Source: Candidatus Synoicihabitans palmerolidicus | GTDB lineage: Bacteria; Verrucomicrobiota; Verrucomicrobiia; Opitutales; Opitutaceae | Direction of reading: 5' to 3' | DNA length: 64,000 bases | NCBI GenBank assembly: GCA_020809425.1 | Contig: JAGGDC010000004.1 | Span: forward strand, 310,001-374,000 | Part shown: positions 1 to 10,801 of the stretch, one piece after another | Numbering within the stretch: position 1 is the first letter of the stretch | Layout: the number at the start of each line of letters is the position of its first letter | Program-made: the position numbers and the translations under genes | Notes under the pieces: generated by a model | Told to the model about the DNA's origin: nothing | Databases searched by the model: none | The model's input: the letters and a program-made list of their open reading frames with translations, nothing else

Positions 1-1
1 C

Positions 2-274
2 AAGAAACTCATGACGATGCTCACCGTCGCAGTCCGGGGACTCGATGACCTGGGCAAACTGAATCCTACCGTCCAGGATTTGGGTCAACGACACATCGCT
101 TACGGCGTCAAATCCGTCCACTACGACACGGTGGGCGCCGCGCTGCTTTGGACTTTGCGCCAAGGACTCGGCGAGGCATTCACGCCTGAAGTGGAAACCG
201 CTTGGACTGAGGTCTACGGGGTCCTGGCCAGCACCATGCAACAGGGCGCCGCCACTCACGACAATAAGTCATAA
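2..274 (+). CDS. Globin-family haemoprotein, 3' part only (cut by window start)
   Basis: This is the C-terminal part of a small haem-binding globin; the 5' end lies outside the window. The reading frame is open from the first bases to a TAA stop. The segment LGQRHIAYGVKSVHYDTVG has the form of the globin F-helix, with the His of QRH as the likely proximal haem ligand, followed by the G and H helices (WTLRQGLGEAFTPEVETAW). No reductase domain follows, so it is a single-domain globin and not a flavohaemoprotein. It lies directly upstream of nitrite reductase on the same strand. Globins in nitrate-assimilation clusters are thought to handle nitric oxide or supply oxidant-sensing; a role in NO detoxification is an inference here. 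Confidence 0.75.
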   Translation, partial: KKLMTMLTVAVRGLDDLGKLNPTVQDLGQRHIAYGVKSVHYDTVGAALLWTLRQGLGEAFTPEVETAWTEVYGVLASTMQQGAATHDNKS

Positions 275-369
275 TGCTCATCTTTTTGATCAATGTGACT
301 TGCGCGATTAATCCACCGCCTGCCCTCGATGGCACCAACGGTGCTAAGCTCCCCTCGTAACCAACCATC

Positions 370-2160
370 GTGAGTACACATTCCACCCTTCCTCCTGTCG
401 CGGGTGAATTCTCCGCCGAACAAAAGCAATACCTGCAAGGATTCTTGGCCGGCGCCATCTCGTCCGGTCAGCTACCGTTCGTTGGACTCGATGCCACGGG
501 TCAGCTCACCGGAGATCCCGCCACCAGCGGTGATAATCTCGCCGCCGCTCCCTCTGCCGACACAGTCTTTGGCACGCCCTTGGAAGATTTGTGCAAACCG
601 GAGATCTGGAAGCACGAACAAAACGGACTCGATGTGTGGGATAAACTCGTCACTCACGCCGCCGAAAACCGTTTTCCCGACGACGCCGATCGCTTTCGCT
701 TTAAATACTTCGGCCTGTTCCACGTCGCTCCCGCCCAGGACAGCTTCATGATTCGCCTGCGTATCCCCGCTGGCATCGTCACCATGAATCAACTACACGG
801 CCTCGCCCGACTCGCCGATGACCTCGGCAATGGCCGTCTCGACATCACGACCCGCGCCAACTTCCAACTCCGCGAATTCAAACCCAAGGACATCGTCGAA
901 GTCCTCACTCGCAGCCAAAATCTCGGACTCACGTCCAAGGGCGCCGGCGCTGACAATATTCGCAACATCACCACGAGTCCGACCGCCGGGTTCGACCATT
1001 CAGAAATCCTCGATGTGCGGCCCTACGCCCAGGCGGTCCATCACTACATCCTCAACCACCACCGCGACCTCTACGGACTGCCTCGGATATTCAACATTGC
1101 GTTCGACGGCGGAGGCTCCATCTCCGCCGCCGCTGATACCAATGATATCGGCTTCTTCGCCGTCCGCGTACCCGACGGTATGCCAAATATCGAATCCGGT
1201 ATCTACTTCCGAGTCTACCTCGGCGGCATCACGGGCCATCAGGATTTTTCCCGCGACACAGGTCTGCTCGTTAAGCCGTCCGAGGCCATCCCCCTCGCGG
1301 CCGCCATGATTCGTGTCTTCGCTGCCAATGGCGACCGCACCAACCGCAAAAAAGCCCGTCTCAAATACCTCCTAGAAAAATGGGGCGATGACAAATTCGT
1401 CGAGGAATCCGCCGCCCTGCTCGCCTTCCCCCTTACTCGCCTTCCTCTCGACCAGTGCACGCCTCGCCGTCCCGTCTGAAAACACGGTCAGCTTGGCGTC
1501 TACCGCCAAGCCCAATCCGGCCAAAACTACATCGGTCCCGTCGTGCCAGTCGGGCGTTTGGAATCCTGGCAAGCTCGTCGCATCGCCGATCTCGCTGATC
1601 ACTACGGCCAAGGAGAAATCCGTCTCACCGTCTGGAAAAACTTCCTCCTTCCTCACATTGCCGACGCCTTTACTTCTACGGTAGAGCACAGCCTCGAGCG
1701 CATGCACCTCACCACCAAGCCTTCCACGACGGCGAGCTGCGTCATCGCCTGCACCGGCAGCAAGGGTTGCAAATACGCCGCCGCCAACACCAAGAGTCAC
1801 GCTGTCACCCTGGCCAAACACCTGCGCGCCCGGGAAGAGATCGATCGCCCCATCAATATCCACCTCACCGGCTGCTCCCACTCTTGTGCCCAGTACTATT
1901 GCGGAGACATCGGTGCGGTCGCCACCAAACTCAAGGACGGACGCAAGGGCTATCATCTTGTCCTGGGCGGAGGCATGGACAACGAGCAGGGCATCGGCCG
2001 CGAAGTGTTCAAAGGGGTCGGTCACGACGAACTCCCGTCTCTCGTCGACCGTATCCTCGCCACGTATCAGTCCCACCACGACAGCGGCGAGTCATTCGTC
2101 GATTGGACCCGGCGCCACTCCACCGGAGAACTTCAGGAGCTCATCGCCGCCACGAACTAA
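370..2160 (+). pseudogene. nirA: Ferredoxin-type siroheme nitrite/sulfite reductase (NirA-like) with in-frame stop
   Basis: Assimilatory siroheme enzyme that would reduce nitrite to ammonium with six electrons, in the cytoplasm. The frame starts at a GTG. The N-terminus has the segment [15 protein letters not shown]; the middle has the [19 protein letters not shown] core of the family. The C-terminal cluster ligands are present as CTGSKGC and, further on, TGCSHSCAQ, which fit the 4Fe-4S/siroheme Cys pairs. A TGA at 1477-1479 interrupts the frame between PRRPV and KHGQLGVYRQ. Both sides stay in the same frame, so this is a point mutation (CGA to TGA would fit), not an indel. Length without the stop is about 596 codons, normal for the family. 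Its partner flavoprotein follows 56 bases downstream. Confidence 0.85.
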
Positions 2161-2216
2161 GAAACCGCCTTCGCGACCCCGCCTTACTTCAAATTTTCTG
2201 TTTCTAAATTTTCTGC

Positions 2217-3910
2217 ATGTCTTCCTCCGTTCCTTTCGTCCCGGATCACGCCCCTTTCTCGCCTGAGCAGCGCGCGTGGCTCAACGGCTTCTTCGCCGGC
2301 GCATTCTCTCGTCAACCCATCGGTGCCTCCACCCCTTCTCCCGCGACATCCACCCCGCTCACTATTCTCTGGGGTTCCCAAACCGGCACGGCCGTGTCTC
2401 TGGCCAAACAAACCGCCAAGGCCGCCACCAAACGAGGGTTCGCCCCGACCGTCGTCGACATGGCTTCCGCCACACCCACGTTACTCGCGGCCGCCCGTAA
2501 CGTGCTCATCATCACCAGCACTTACGGCGACGGCGAACCGCCCGACAACGCCAAAGCGCTTTGGGACGCCGTCCGCGCCCCCGAAGCCGCAGCACTCCCC
2601 GCCAACCTGCGCTACAGCATCTGCGCCCTCGGCGACACCGGTTACGAACTCTTCTGTCAATGTGGTAAGGCCTTCGATGAATCCTTCACCAAACTCGGGG
2701 CACTCGCGTCCTCGACCGTGTCGACTGCGACGTAGATTACGACGAACTCTTCGAAAAATGGCTCCACGATTCCCTCACCACCCTCGCCTCCTCCGATCTC
2801 GACCCAGCTCCATCCTCCTCGCCGACCACCTCAGATATCGCCAAGCCGTTCGGCAAAAAGAACCCTTTCCCATCTCCTCTCCTTTCGGTCCGTAACCTCA
2901 ACGGCGCCGGCTCTTCCAAAGAGGTCAATCACGTCGAATTTTATCTCGCTGACAGCGGTCTCACTTACGAAGCAGGCGACGCGCTCGCCGTCATTCCACA
3001 GAACTGCCCCGAACTCGTCAGCGCCATGATATCCGCGTTGCGTTGCGACGGCGAAGAGACTGTGTCCACCGCAGTCGGTGAGCTTCCGCTTCGCACCGCA
3101 CTCACCGCCCAACTCGATTTAGGCAAGCCCTCAGCCAAACTGCTCGCTACCCTTCAAATCACCGCCGCCGCAACCATCATCGACGTGCTCGACGCCATCA
3201 AAGCGGCGCCGACTCCGCTGCCCCCGCTGACCGAAATCGTTGCTCAGTTCAAAAAACTGTAGCCCCGCCTCTACTCCATCTCGTCCAGTCCCACAGCGCA
3301 CCCCGGCCAAGTCCACCTGACGGTCGGTGCCGTGCGCTACAAGCTCGGAAACCGCGCCCGCCAGGACGTTTGTTCGACGTTCCTCGCCGAACGTGTCCTC
3401 ACCGCCGGAACAGCCGGAGTCTTCGTCCACCCCAACCAAGCCTTCCGCCCTCCGTCCGATCCCGCCGTGCCCATGATCATGGTCGGCCCCGGCACCGGCA
3501 TCGCTCCCTTCCGAGCCTTCCTCGAAGAACGAGCCGCCACCCAAGCCCCAGGTCGAAATTGGCTCTTCTTCGGCGATCAACACGCCGCCCCCGACTACCT
3601 TTATCAGGAAGAAATCGGTGCCTGGGAAAAGTCAGGTCTACTTACCCGCGTCGACACCGCGTTCTCCCGCGACCAAGCCGAGAAAATATACGTCCAAAAT
3701 CGTATGCGCGCCTCCGGCGCCGAACTCTGGTCGTGGCTTGAAGCCGGAGCCCATTTCTACGTCTGCGGAGACGCCCAACGTATGGCCAAGGACGTTGATC
3801 AAGCCTTACACGACATCGTCACCACTCACGGCGTCAAATCCGCCGCAGAGGCCAGCGCCTACGTCGCCGATCTTAAAGCGGCTAAGCGCTACGCCCGCGA
3901 TGTCTACTAA
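2217..3910 (+). pseudogene. CysJ-like diflavin reductase (nitrite/sulfite reductase flavoprotein), broken
   Basis: Electron-donating flavoprotein: an FMN flavodoxin domain (LTILWGSQTGTA, then ITSTYGDGEPPDNA) followed by a ferredoxin-NADP reductase-like domain with the FAD motif RLYSISSSP and the NADPH motifs GPGTGIAPFRAFLEER and FYVCGDAQRMAKDV; it ends in DVY, as CysJ does. It starts with FSPEQRAWLNGFFAG, which resembles the start of the upstream nitrite reductase. It would pass electrons from NADPH to the siroheme protein. Two lesions are visible: loss of one G in the G run at about 2697-2700 (the frame resumes as RVLDRVDCDVDYDE), and a TAG at 3260-3262 just before PRLYSISSSP, where Gln (CAG) is expected. 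Its last bases overlap the next gene. Confidence 0.85.
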
Positions 3911-5466
3911 TCTGGCCGCAGCGAATCACCAGAACGTCTCCACGGAGGATTCCGTGGTGCCGATTCCGCGTCCACCCCTGCCTGCCTTCGTCGCGGAGTT
4001 GCTGGCGGAACAGCAATCCCTGCAAACTCCTGTCGCCCGATTCTCGCATCTACACGAAAGCACTACCCCCGCCACCCCTGATCTGGAACCTGTCTACCGC
4101 GACCTCATCCCTCATCCCTCTCTCCAAACCCGGTCCCGGCGAACAATACGCCTTCGAGGTCGAACTCGACTCCTGCTCGGGCTGCAAAGCCTGCGTCGCC
4201 GGTTGCCACTCCCTGAACGGTCTCGACGAAACTGAAACTTGGCGCGATGTCGGCCACGTGATCGGTGGTGACGAGGCTCATCCTTTTCAACAAACCATCA
4301 CGTCCGCCTGCCATCACTGCGCCGATCCGGGCTGCCTCAACGGTTGCCCTGTCCTCGCCTCTGAGAAGGACCCCGTCACTGGCATCGTTCGCCACCTCGA
4401 CGACCAGTGCATCGGTTGCAGCTACTGCATCCTCAAGTGCCCGTATGATGTTCACAAATACAACGAACGGCTGGGCATCGTGCGCAAATGCGACATGTGT
4501 CACGATCGTCTCGCCGAAGAGGAAGCCCCGGCCTGCGTGCAAGCCTGCCCCACTCAGGCCCTCAAGATCGTCAAGGTCGTCCTCGATCTCTCCGGACCGA
4601 CCCCACGCACCGACACCACCCACTTTCTCCCGGTTGCTCACGATCCCGCCACTACTCAACCCACCAACCGCTACATCACGCAACGCGACCTCCCCACCAA
4701 CCTGCGTCCCGCCGACGCCGCGTCCCCTCAACCTCAATCCGCCCATCGGCCGCTCATCATCCTATTGACCACCACGCAAACGGCCCTGGGGTTCAGCATC
4801 GCCACTCCATTCTCCACCCCACTGCTCGGCTATGTCGCGCTTGCCCTCGCCCTGGTCGGAATCGCCGCCAGCGTGGCTCACCTCGGTCGACCGCTCCGCG
4901 CCTGGCGTATCTTTCTCGGCCTTCGTCGCTCCTGGCTCAGCCGTGAAGCCCTACTCCTGGGCGCTTGGTTTCCGCTCCTCGCCGGTGCCGTCATCCAACC
5001 CAACTTCATCCCTTTCGTCCACATTCTCCCTTTCGCCGCCGCGATAACCGGTCTCATGGCGGTTTTCTGCTCGGGCATGATCTACATCGACACGCCTCGG
5101 CACTTCTGGCGCCCCTCTGCCACGTTCATCCGGATGGGAGGCACTGTTCTGGTCGCCGCCCTCCTGCCTGTCGCACCTCTGGCCGCCGTCGTGGTGCTAA
5201 CCGCGAAACTCGGCTTCGAGCACTCTCAGCAACGTACCACCACCCCATCGGCCCAAATCCTCCGCACTCACCTCGCCCCAACCCACCGCCTTCGCATACT
5301 CTTAGGCACCTGCGCCCTCGGAGCATTTGTCACATATTACGTGACAAACTTCACAGTCGCCCTTGCCGCCGCCGCCGCTCTCTGGTTCGCCGGCGAGATC
5401 GCCGAGCGCTACCTTTACTTCCGCGCTGTCGACAGCGCCAAAATGCCCGGAATCAACGCCGCATGA
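3900..5466 (+). pseudogene. Four-cluster ferredoxin fused to DmsC-like membrane anchor (nitrate reductase electron-transfer subunit), frameshifted
   Basis: The ATG lies inside the end of the upstream flavoprotein gene, and the stop overlaps the nitrate reductase start (ATGA), so the genes were translationally coupled. After about 70 residues comes a DmsB/NrfC-type iron-sulfur domain with four Cys groups: CSGCKACVAGC, CHHCADPGCLNGCP, CIGCSYCILKCP and CDMCHDRLAEEEAPACVQACP. The second half is a DmsC-type hydrophobic anchor of about eight membrane helices, beginning near ALGFSIATPF. This fusion would link a quinone pool or ferredoxin to the molybdoenzyme. A 7-bp tandem duplication of CATCCCT at about 4105-4120 shifts the frame; removing one copy restores DLIPLSKPGPGEQYAF. 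Another start, GTG at 4258, would lose the first cluster. Confidence 0.82.
5326..5348. promoter_or_regulatory. 23-bp palindrome inside the ferredoxin-DmsC gene
   Basis: TTTGTCACAT, three bases, ACGTGACAAA: one base different from the palindrome at 52014. It is part of the codons for FVTYYVTN in the membrane anchor, so it may be chance, or a binding site within the operon. Confidence 0.45.
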
Positions 5467-7714
5467 GTGCCCCTTCCATTGATCACTTGCTCCACGCTCG
5501 CACCGGTCCTGTCACTGCTGAGCTCGTTCAACAACCGGGCAAATTCGGCCTTGGTCGGGTGCCGTCTCGCACGGCCCCGGCCTCCACGGTTTCCTCTGTT
5601 TGCGGTTTCTGCGCCACGGGTTGCCGACTCAAGGTTCACCTCGATGAGCACGGCGCCGCTCTCAACCTGACCCCAGACCCGGATTACCCGATCAACTTGG
5701 ACATGGCTTGCCCGAAGGGATGGAAAGCCCTGCCCCCGCTCGCAGCCACCGACCGCGCCACCGTACCCCTTCTCCGCGACCCCGCTTCGCGCAACTTGAC
5801 CCCCACCGATTGGCCTTCCGCCATCACCACCTTCGTCGATCGGATGAAAGAGGTGCAGACCCGCCACGGTGCCGACAACATTGCCTTCCTTTCAACCGGT
5901 CAAATTCCGACCGAAGAAATGGCTCTGCTCGGGAGTCTTTTCAAATTCGGCATGGGCGGCGTGCACGCGGACAATAACACTCGCCAATGCATGGCCACCG
6001 CTCACGTGGTCTACAAACAGTCCTTCGGTTTCGACGCGCCTCCCTATACCTACCGAGATTTCGAGGAAAGCGACGTGCTCGTGTTTGTCGGAGCCAACCC
6101 TGCCATCGCCCACCCCATCATGTGGCAACGGGTCATGCGCAACCCGCACGCTCCTCGCATCATCGTCGTCGATCCGCGTCGCACCGAAACCGCCAGGGCG
6201 GCCACCGAACATTACGCCATCGAACCCAAGGGCGATCTCTGGCTGCTCTATGGCGTCACCCATGAACTCATTTTCCGAGGCTGGATCGATCGACATTTCA
6301 TCGACGCCCATACCAGCGGTTTCAGGAACTCGTGCCGTTCATTGCCCACTATTCCCCCGAACGGTGTGCCTCGGAATGCGGGATCTCCGCGCAACGTATC
6401 CAAGAAATGGCGACGCTCATCCCCGCCGGCCAGGCGGTGTCCTTCTGATGGACCATGGGCGTCAATCAGGGCCACCAATCCACCCGCATCACCCAAGCCT
6501 TGATCAATCTCGCCTTGCTCACGGGCAACATCGGTCGTCCCGGCACGGGCGCCAATTCCATCACCGGTCAATGCAACGCCATGGGCTCCCGGATATTCGG
6601 CAACACGTCCTCTCTGCTCGGAGGACGCCATTTCGAAAACCCCGCCGATCGCGCCGCAGTCGCCACCCTGCTCGACATTCCGGAATCCGCCATTCCCTCA
6701 ATCCCTTCCCTCGCCTACGACCAGATCATCGACGGCATCGAGGCTGGCACCATTCGCGCACTCTGGGTCATCGCCACCAATCCTGCCCACTCGTGGATCA
6801 ATCAAGGCCGGTGCAAAAAACTTCGCGACCAACTCGATTTCCTCGTGGTCCAGGATATGTACGCCTCCACCGAAACGGCCACCATGGCCGACCTCGTGCT
6901 GCCGGCCGCAGGGTGGGGCGAAAAAAATGGCACCTTCATCAACTCCGAACGCCGTATCGGGGTCACGCGCAAGGTCGCCCGCGCCCCCGGACAAGCCCTC
7001 GCCGACTTTGCCATTTTCCCACTCATCGCCGAAGCATGGGGTTGCGGAGATCTCTTTCGCCAGTGGTCATCCCCCGAGGCCGCGTTTCGCATTCTCGCCA
7101 ACCTCTCTCGTGACCAGCCCTGCGACTTCTCCGGCATCGCCGACTACGATGCGCTTCAACTCGCCGGGGGGGATCCAATGGCCGTTCCCTGCCGAGCCGT
7201 CGTCCCCGACGCCCAACCTCACTCGGGCCAACTTGCACCACGCGACCACTTCTGCCCTCGACTCATCCCAAGAGCGTCGTCTCTTCGCCGATGGCCAATT
7301 TTTCACCGACGATGGTCGCGCTCGTCTTTTCTTTGAAGCCCCCGCTCCCTCTCCAGAGTCACCTGACGACGCGTATCCGTTTTGGCTCAACACCGGCCGC
7401 GAATCTTCAGCCCAATGGCATACCGGCAGTCGCACCAATAAGAGCGCCGTGCTCGCCCGCCTCGCCCCCACCAAACCTTACGTCTAGATCAACCCGACCG
7501 ACGCCATCTCGACGACGGAGGCCGCGCCATCATCAGTTCCCGCCGCGGTCAAACCGAGGCCAACGTGTTTGTGACACCTACGGTCCGCCCTGGCCAAGTG
7601 TTTATGGCCATGCACTTTTCCGAAGTGAATCTCCTCACTTTCCCCGCCTTCGATCCCCATTCCCGTCAACCGAGTTACAAGGCCTGCGCCGTAAAAATTG
7701 GTCCTGCCGCCTAA
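5463..7714 (+). pseudogene. nasA: Assimilatory nitrate reductase, molybdopterin catalytic subunit (NasA/NarB type), multiply broken
   Basis: Mo-bis-MGD enzyme that would reduce nitrate to nitrite. The N-terminal 4Fe-4S motif [15 protein letters not shown] is intact, followed by [21 protein letters not shown] (with the Cys that binds Mo), [15 protein letters not shown], and later [13 protein letters not shown] and [18 protein letters not shown]. Five lesions are seen: a lost base near 6315, a TGA at 6446-6448 just before WTMGVNQ, one extra G in the G7 run at 7166-7172, a TAG at 7485-7487 after LAPTKPYV, and a frame change near 7513. The C-terminal formate-dehydrogenase-like domain can be followed to KACAVKIGPAA. 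Total length, about 750 codons, is normal for the family. It needs MogA-type cofactor synthesis; a mogA remnant lies downstream. Confidence 0.88.
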
Positions 7715-7809
7715 AGGACGCGCGACCTTCGGCCCCTCTGGATTCGGCCGCCTAAAAATCTTTACGTCCCCGCCCTTTACGTCGATTCCTCACTCACTAA
7801 ATTTTCGGC

Positions 7810-9011
7810 GTGGTTCACCGATTTCCCCCCTTCCTTTTGGTCGCCTCGTGCCTCCAAGCCGCTAATCTACTTGTCATCCTCGTCTCCATCGACGGGTGCC
7901 GCTGGGACAACCCGGAGCTCCATGACACCCCGTTTCTCCAGGAGCTTTCCCACGCCGGCACGCGAGTCGAACGCTTGATCCCATCCTACCCGAGCAAGAC
8001 ATTTCCCAACCACTATACGCTCGTCACCGGGTTGCGCCCCGCAAGCCATGGCATCATCCAAAACCGCTTCTACGACTCCACCTTCGAAGCATGGTTCGGC
8101 ATCCGATCTCATCCCGCCGCCCGTGAGGGGCGCTGGTGGGGTGGTGAGTCCATCTGGCTCACGGCTCAACGCCAGGGCCTGCGCACCGCCTGCTTCTTTT
8201 GGCCCGGCAGCGAAGCTGATATTCTTGGGCAACACCCCGACAAATGGCTTCGTTACGACGATTCCATAAGTGAGATCGACCGCGTGCGGCAGGTCCTGCA
8301 ATGGACCGCTTACCCGCCGATAAACGTCCTCACTTAATCACGTTGTATTTTGAAGCCGTCGACCACGCCGGCCACGACTGCGGTCCCACCGCACCGGAAA
8401 CTCAAGCCGCTCTAAAAAAAGTGGACGCCGCCCTGAGCGCCCTTCGCGATGGGCTCGAAGCCCAAGATCTCTGGGACCAAACCCAACTCATTGCACCGCT
8501 GACCACAGCATGACCTATTCCGACCCGGCCCTCAACGCCGTGCTGGAGGACTTGCTCGACCCGGCATCAGTCGAAGTCATTTTCAGAGGCGCGTCAGGCG
8601 GCCTGAACGTCCGCCGTGGAACCGTCGCCGACGCCGTGCAGGCGTTGAACCAACACCCCCACCTGCGCGCCTTCGCCCGGGAAGACGTGCCCCCCGAGCT
8701 TTACTTCAAGGACAATGCCCGTATCCTTAAAATCGTGGTCATCCCCGACCTCGGTTGGCACCTGAGCACCAAAGCGTGGCTGGAGAAGCGGACTAGGCTC
8801 AGCCATGGCGATCACGGCTACGACCCGGCCTCCCCCTATATGAGTGCGCTGTTGGTCGCTCACGGCACGCGTATCAAATCAGGCACTATCCGTCCCGCCC
8901 GCTGACAACATTCACGTTTACAACCTCCTCTGCGCACTTCTGCAGATCCATCCCGCGCCCAACGAGGGAGACAACCGCCTGCCGACCGCCTTGCTCAAGC
9001 CACTCCCTTAA
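7810..9011 (+). pseudogene. Type I phosphodiesterase / nucleotide pyrophosphatase (ENPP-like), broken
   Basis: Alkaline-phosphatase-superfamily hydrolase, probably exported: the start is hydrophobic (FPPFLLVASCLQAANLLVILV). Metal and nucleophile motifs follow: SIDGCRW with the first Asp, SYPSKTFPNHYTLVTGL containing the Thr nucleophile, YFEAVDHAGHDCGP, DHSMTYSD and, near the end, HGDHGYDP. Three frame changes break it: near 8310 (after VLQW), near 8490 (just before DHSMTY), and near 8900, after which NIHVYNLLCALLQIHPAPN completes the family's C-terminus in another frame up to a TAA. Pieces add up to about 400 codons, the usual length. The link to the nitrate cluster is position only; substrate cannot be told. 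Confidence 0.8.
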
Positions 9012-9069
9012 CCCGTCCCGGCATTTTTCTCTTCGCGCCTCGCCCTCAGGTCCCCTGCTTCTTTATCCC

Positions 9070-9596
9070 ATGATCCGTATCGGCTTCCTCAACATTTCCG
9101 ACCGCGCCGCCGCCGGCGTCTACGCCGACGAACCCGGCCAAGCCTGCGGCGCCCTCCTGCGCGAATGGCTCACCACCCCCTTCGAACCCGCCTACGCCGT
9201 CATCCCGGACGAACAGGATCAGATCGAAGTCGAACTCATCAGACTCGCCGACGAGGTGGGCTGCGCACTCGTCGTTACCACGGGAGGAACCGGCCCCGCC
9301 CTCGTGATGTCACGCCGGAAGCCACCGAGGCTGTATGCGACAAAATCCTCCCTGGGTTCGGTGAACTCATGCGCACCACGTCCCTGCGCTACGTGCCCAC
9401 CGCCATTCTCTCCCGCCAGACTGCGGGCACGCGCGGCCAAACCCTCATCGTCAACTTACCCGGTCGCCCCAAAGCCATTCGCGAAAACCTTGAGGCCGTG
9501 TTCCCCGCCATTCCTTACTGCATCGACTTGATCGGCGGACCTCGCCTCGAAAGTGATCCCGACATCATGCCTGTGTTTCGGCCTGGACAAAAATAG
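9070..9596 (+). pseudogene. mogA: Molybdopterin adenylyltransferase, frameshifted
   Basis: Adenylates molybdopterin before molybdenum insertion, so it would serve the nitrate reductase encoded upstream. The start MIRIGFLNISDRAAAGVYAD fits MogA, as do TTGGTGPA and TPEATEAV, and the family's late motifs PTAILSRQTAG and NLPGRPKAIRENLEAVFPAI follow. One C is missing from a C run near 9303: the frame changes between GGTGPA and PRDVTPEAT. With that base restored the protein would be about 175 residues, normal for MogA. No other lesion is visible, so this gene could be a recent loss or a sequencing artefact. Confidence 0.85.
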
Positions 9597-9638
9597 CGTC
9601 TTGCTCCACCCGGGCCGGGTCGGTTGTTTCGTCCCCAG

Positions 9639-10801
9639 ATGGTGGACACTCCTTCCGGCCAGACTCCCGCGTTCGACGAGACTTATTCGTCCGTTGAGCC
9701 GCTTCCACCGATCGAGCCTCCGGCGCCTCCGCCCCCGGTCCCTCCTCCTCCCCCCCCCCCCCCCCCCCGAGGCACCGCCCTCCGCCCGTCGATTTCACAT
9801 TCCATAGCGACGAACGCGAATACTTTTGTATCTGGATTGTCAATACACTGCTCACCATCCTGACCCTCGGTGTTTTCTCCGCCTGGGCCAAAATCCGCAA
9901 ACGCCGCTACCTGCGCGGCAATACTCGTCTGCTTGGCCAGGCCTTCCACTACACGGCCAACCCTTGGCGCATCCTCATCGGTAACCTCATTGTTGCCGCC
10001 TTGTTCCTGTCCTACTCGTTCTTTGGCGCCGTCTATCCCATCGCCCGTTTCAGTGCCCTCGTCATCGGCATCGCGCTACTGCCTTGGATCGTGGTGCGCT
10101 CACTGGGCTTCAACGCCCACAACACGCTCTACCGCGGCATGCGCCTGCGTTTCCGTTCGGGTCTTACCGAAGCCTGTGTCGTCTACCTGGTGCTCCCTCT
10201 TCTCATCTTCTGCACGTTGGGTCTCTACTACCCCGCTTGGCAACGCCGCAAACAAGCGTTCATGATGAACAATCACCGCTACGGCGACGCGTTCTTCAGC
10301 TTCCACGCCGGCGCCGGTGGGTTCTACCGTGCCATCATTTTTGGGGCTCTCATCGTCTTCGCTGGCGCCGCCCTCATGGGCACGATTATCGCCGTCTGGA
10401 CCACCACGCACGCCGGCACACCCCCCTCTCAAACCTTTATTCTCACCATCACTGTTCTGATTTATGGCTCCGCCTTTTTCACCGGGCGTCACTACACTCA
10501 ACCCCGCATCTTCAATCACATCTGGAACCACACCCAACTCGACGACCACCAATTCGTCGCCCAGATGTCGCCCGGCGCGTGGATGAAGCTGCAATGGACC
10601 AATCAGCTCGCCATCATCTTCACTTGCGGACTCGCCCTGCCTTGGGCCACCATCCGCAACACACGATTTATGATGGAGAGTCTCCCCCTGAACCTCACCG
10701 CCCCCGACTCACTCGAAAACGTCGACACCATGGGGTCCGTACAAGGCAGCGCCCTCGGCGACAGCGCCGCTGATTTTGTCGGAGTCGATTTTGGTCTATG
10801 A
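9639..10801 (+). pseudogene. DUF898 (YjgN-like) membrane protein with poly-C frameshift
   Basis: Polytopic inner-membrane protein of unknown function. A Pro-rich N-terminus ends in a run of 19 C at 9750-9768. After it the frame must change to read VDFTFHSDEREYFCIW, then the hydrophobic DUF898 body (NTLLTILTLGVFSAWAKIRK, GLYYPAWQRRKQAFMMNNHR, YGDAFFSFHAGAGGFYR). About six membrane segments are seen. The gene ends in TGA overlapping the ATG of the M48 protease gene; the DUF898-M48 pair is a common two-gene unit in bacteria. The C run could be a slippage site (possibly reversible) or a sequencing error; the rest of the frame is clean. Confidence 0.8.

Noticed and set aside
1477..6448. Selenocysteine or recoded TGA in nirA and nasA
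   Set aside because: No selenocysteine hairpin is visible downstream, the families do not use it at these places, and TAG and TAA stops occur in neighbours in the same way.
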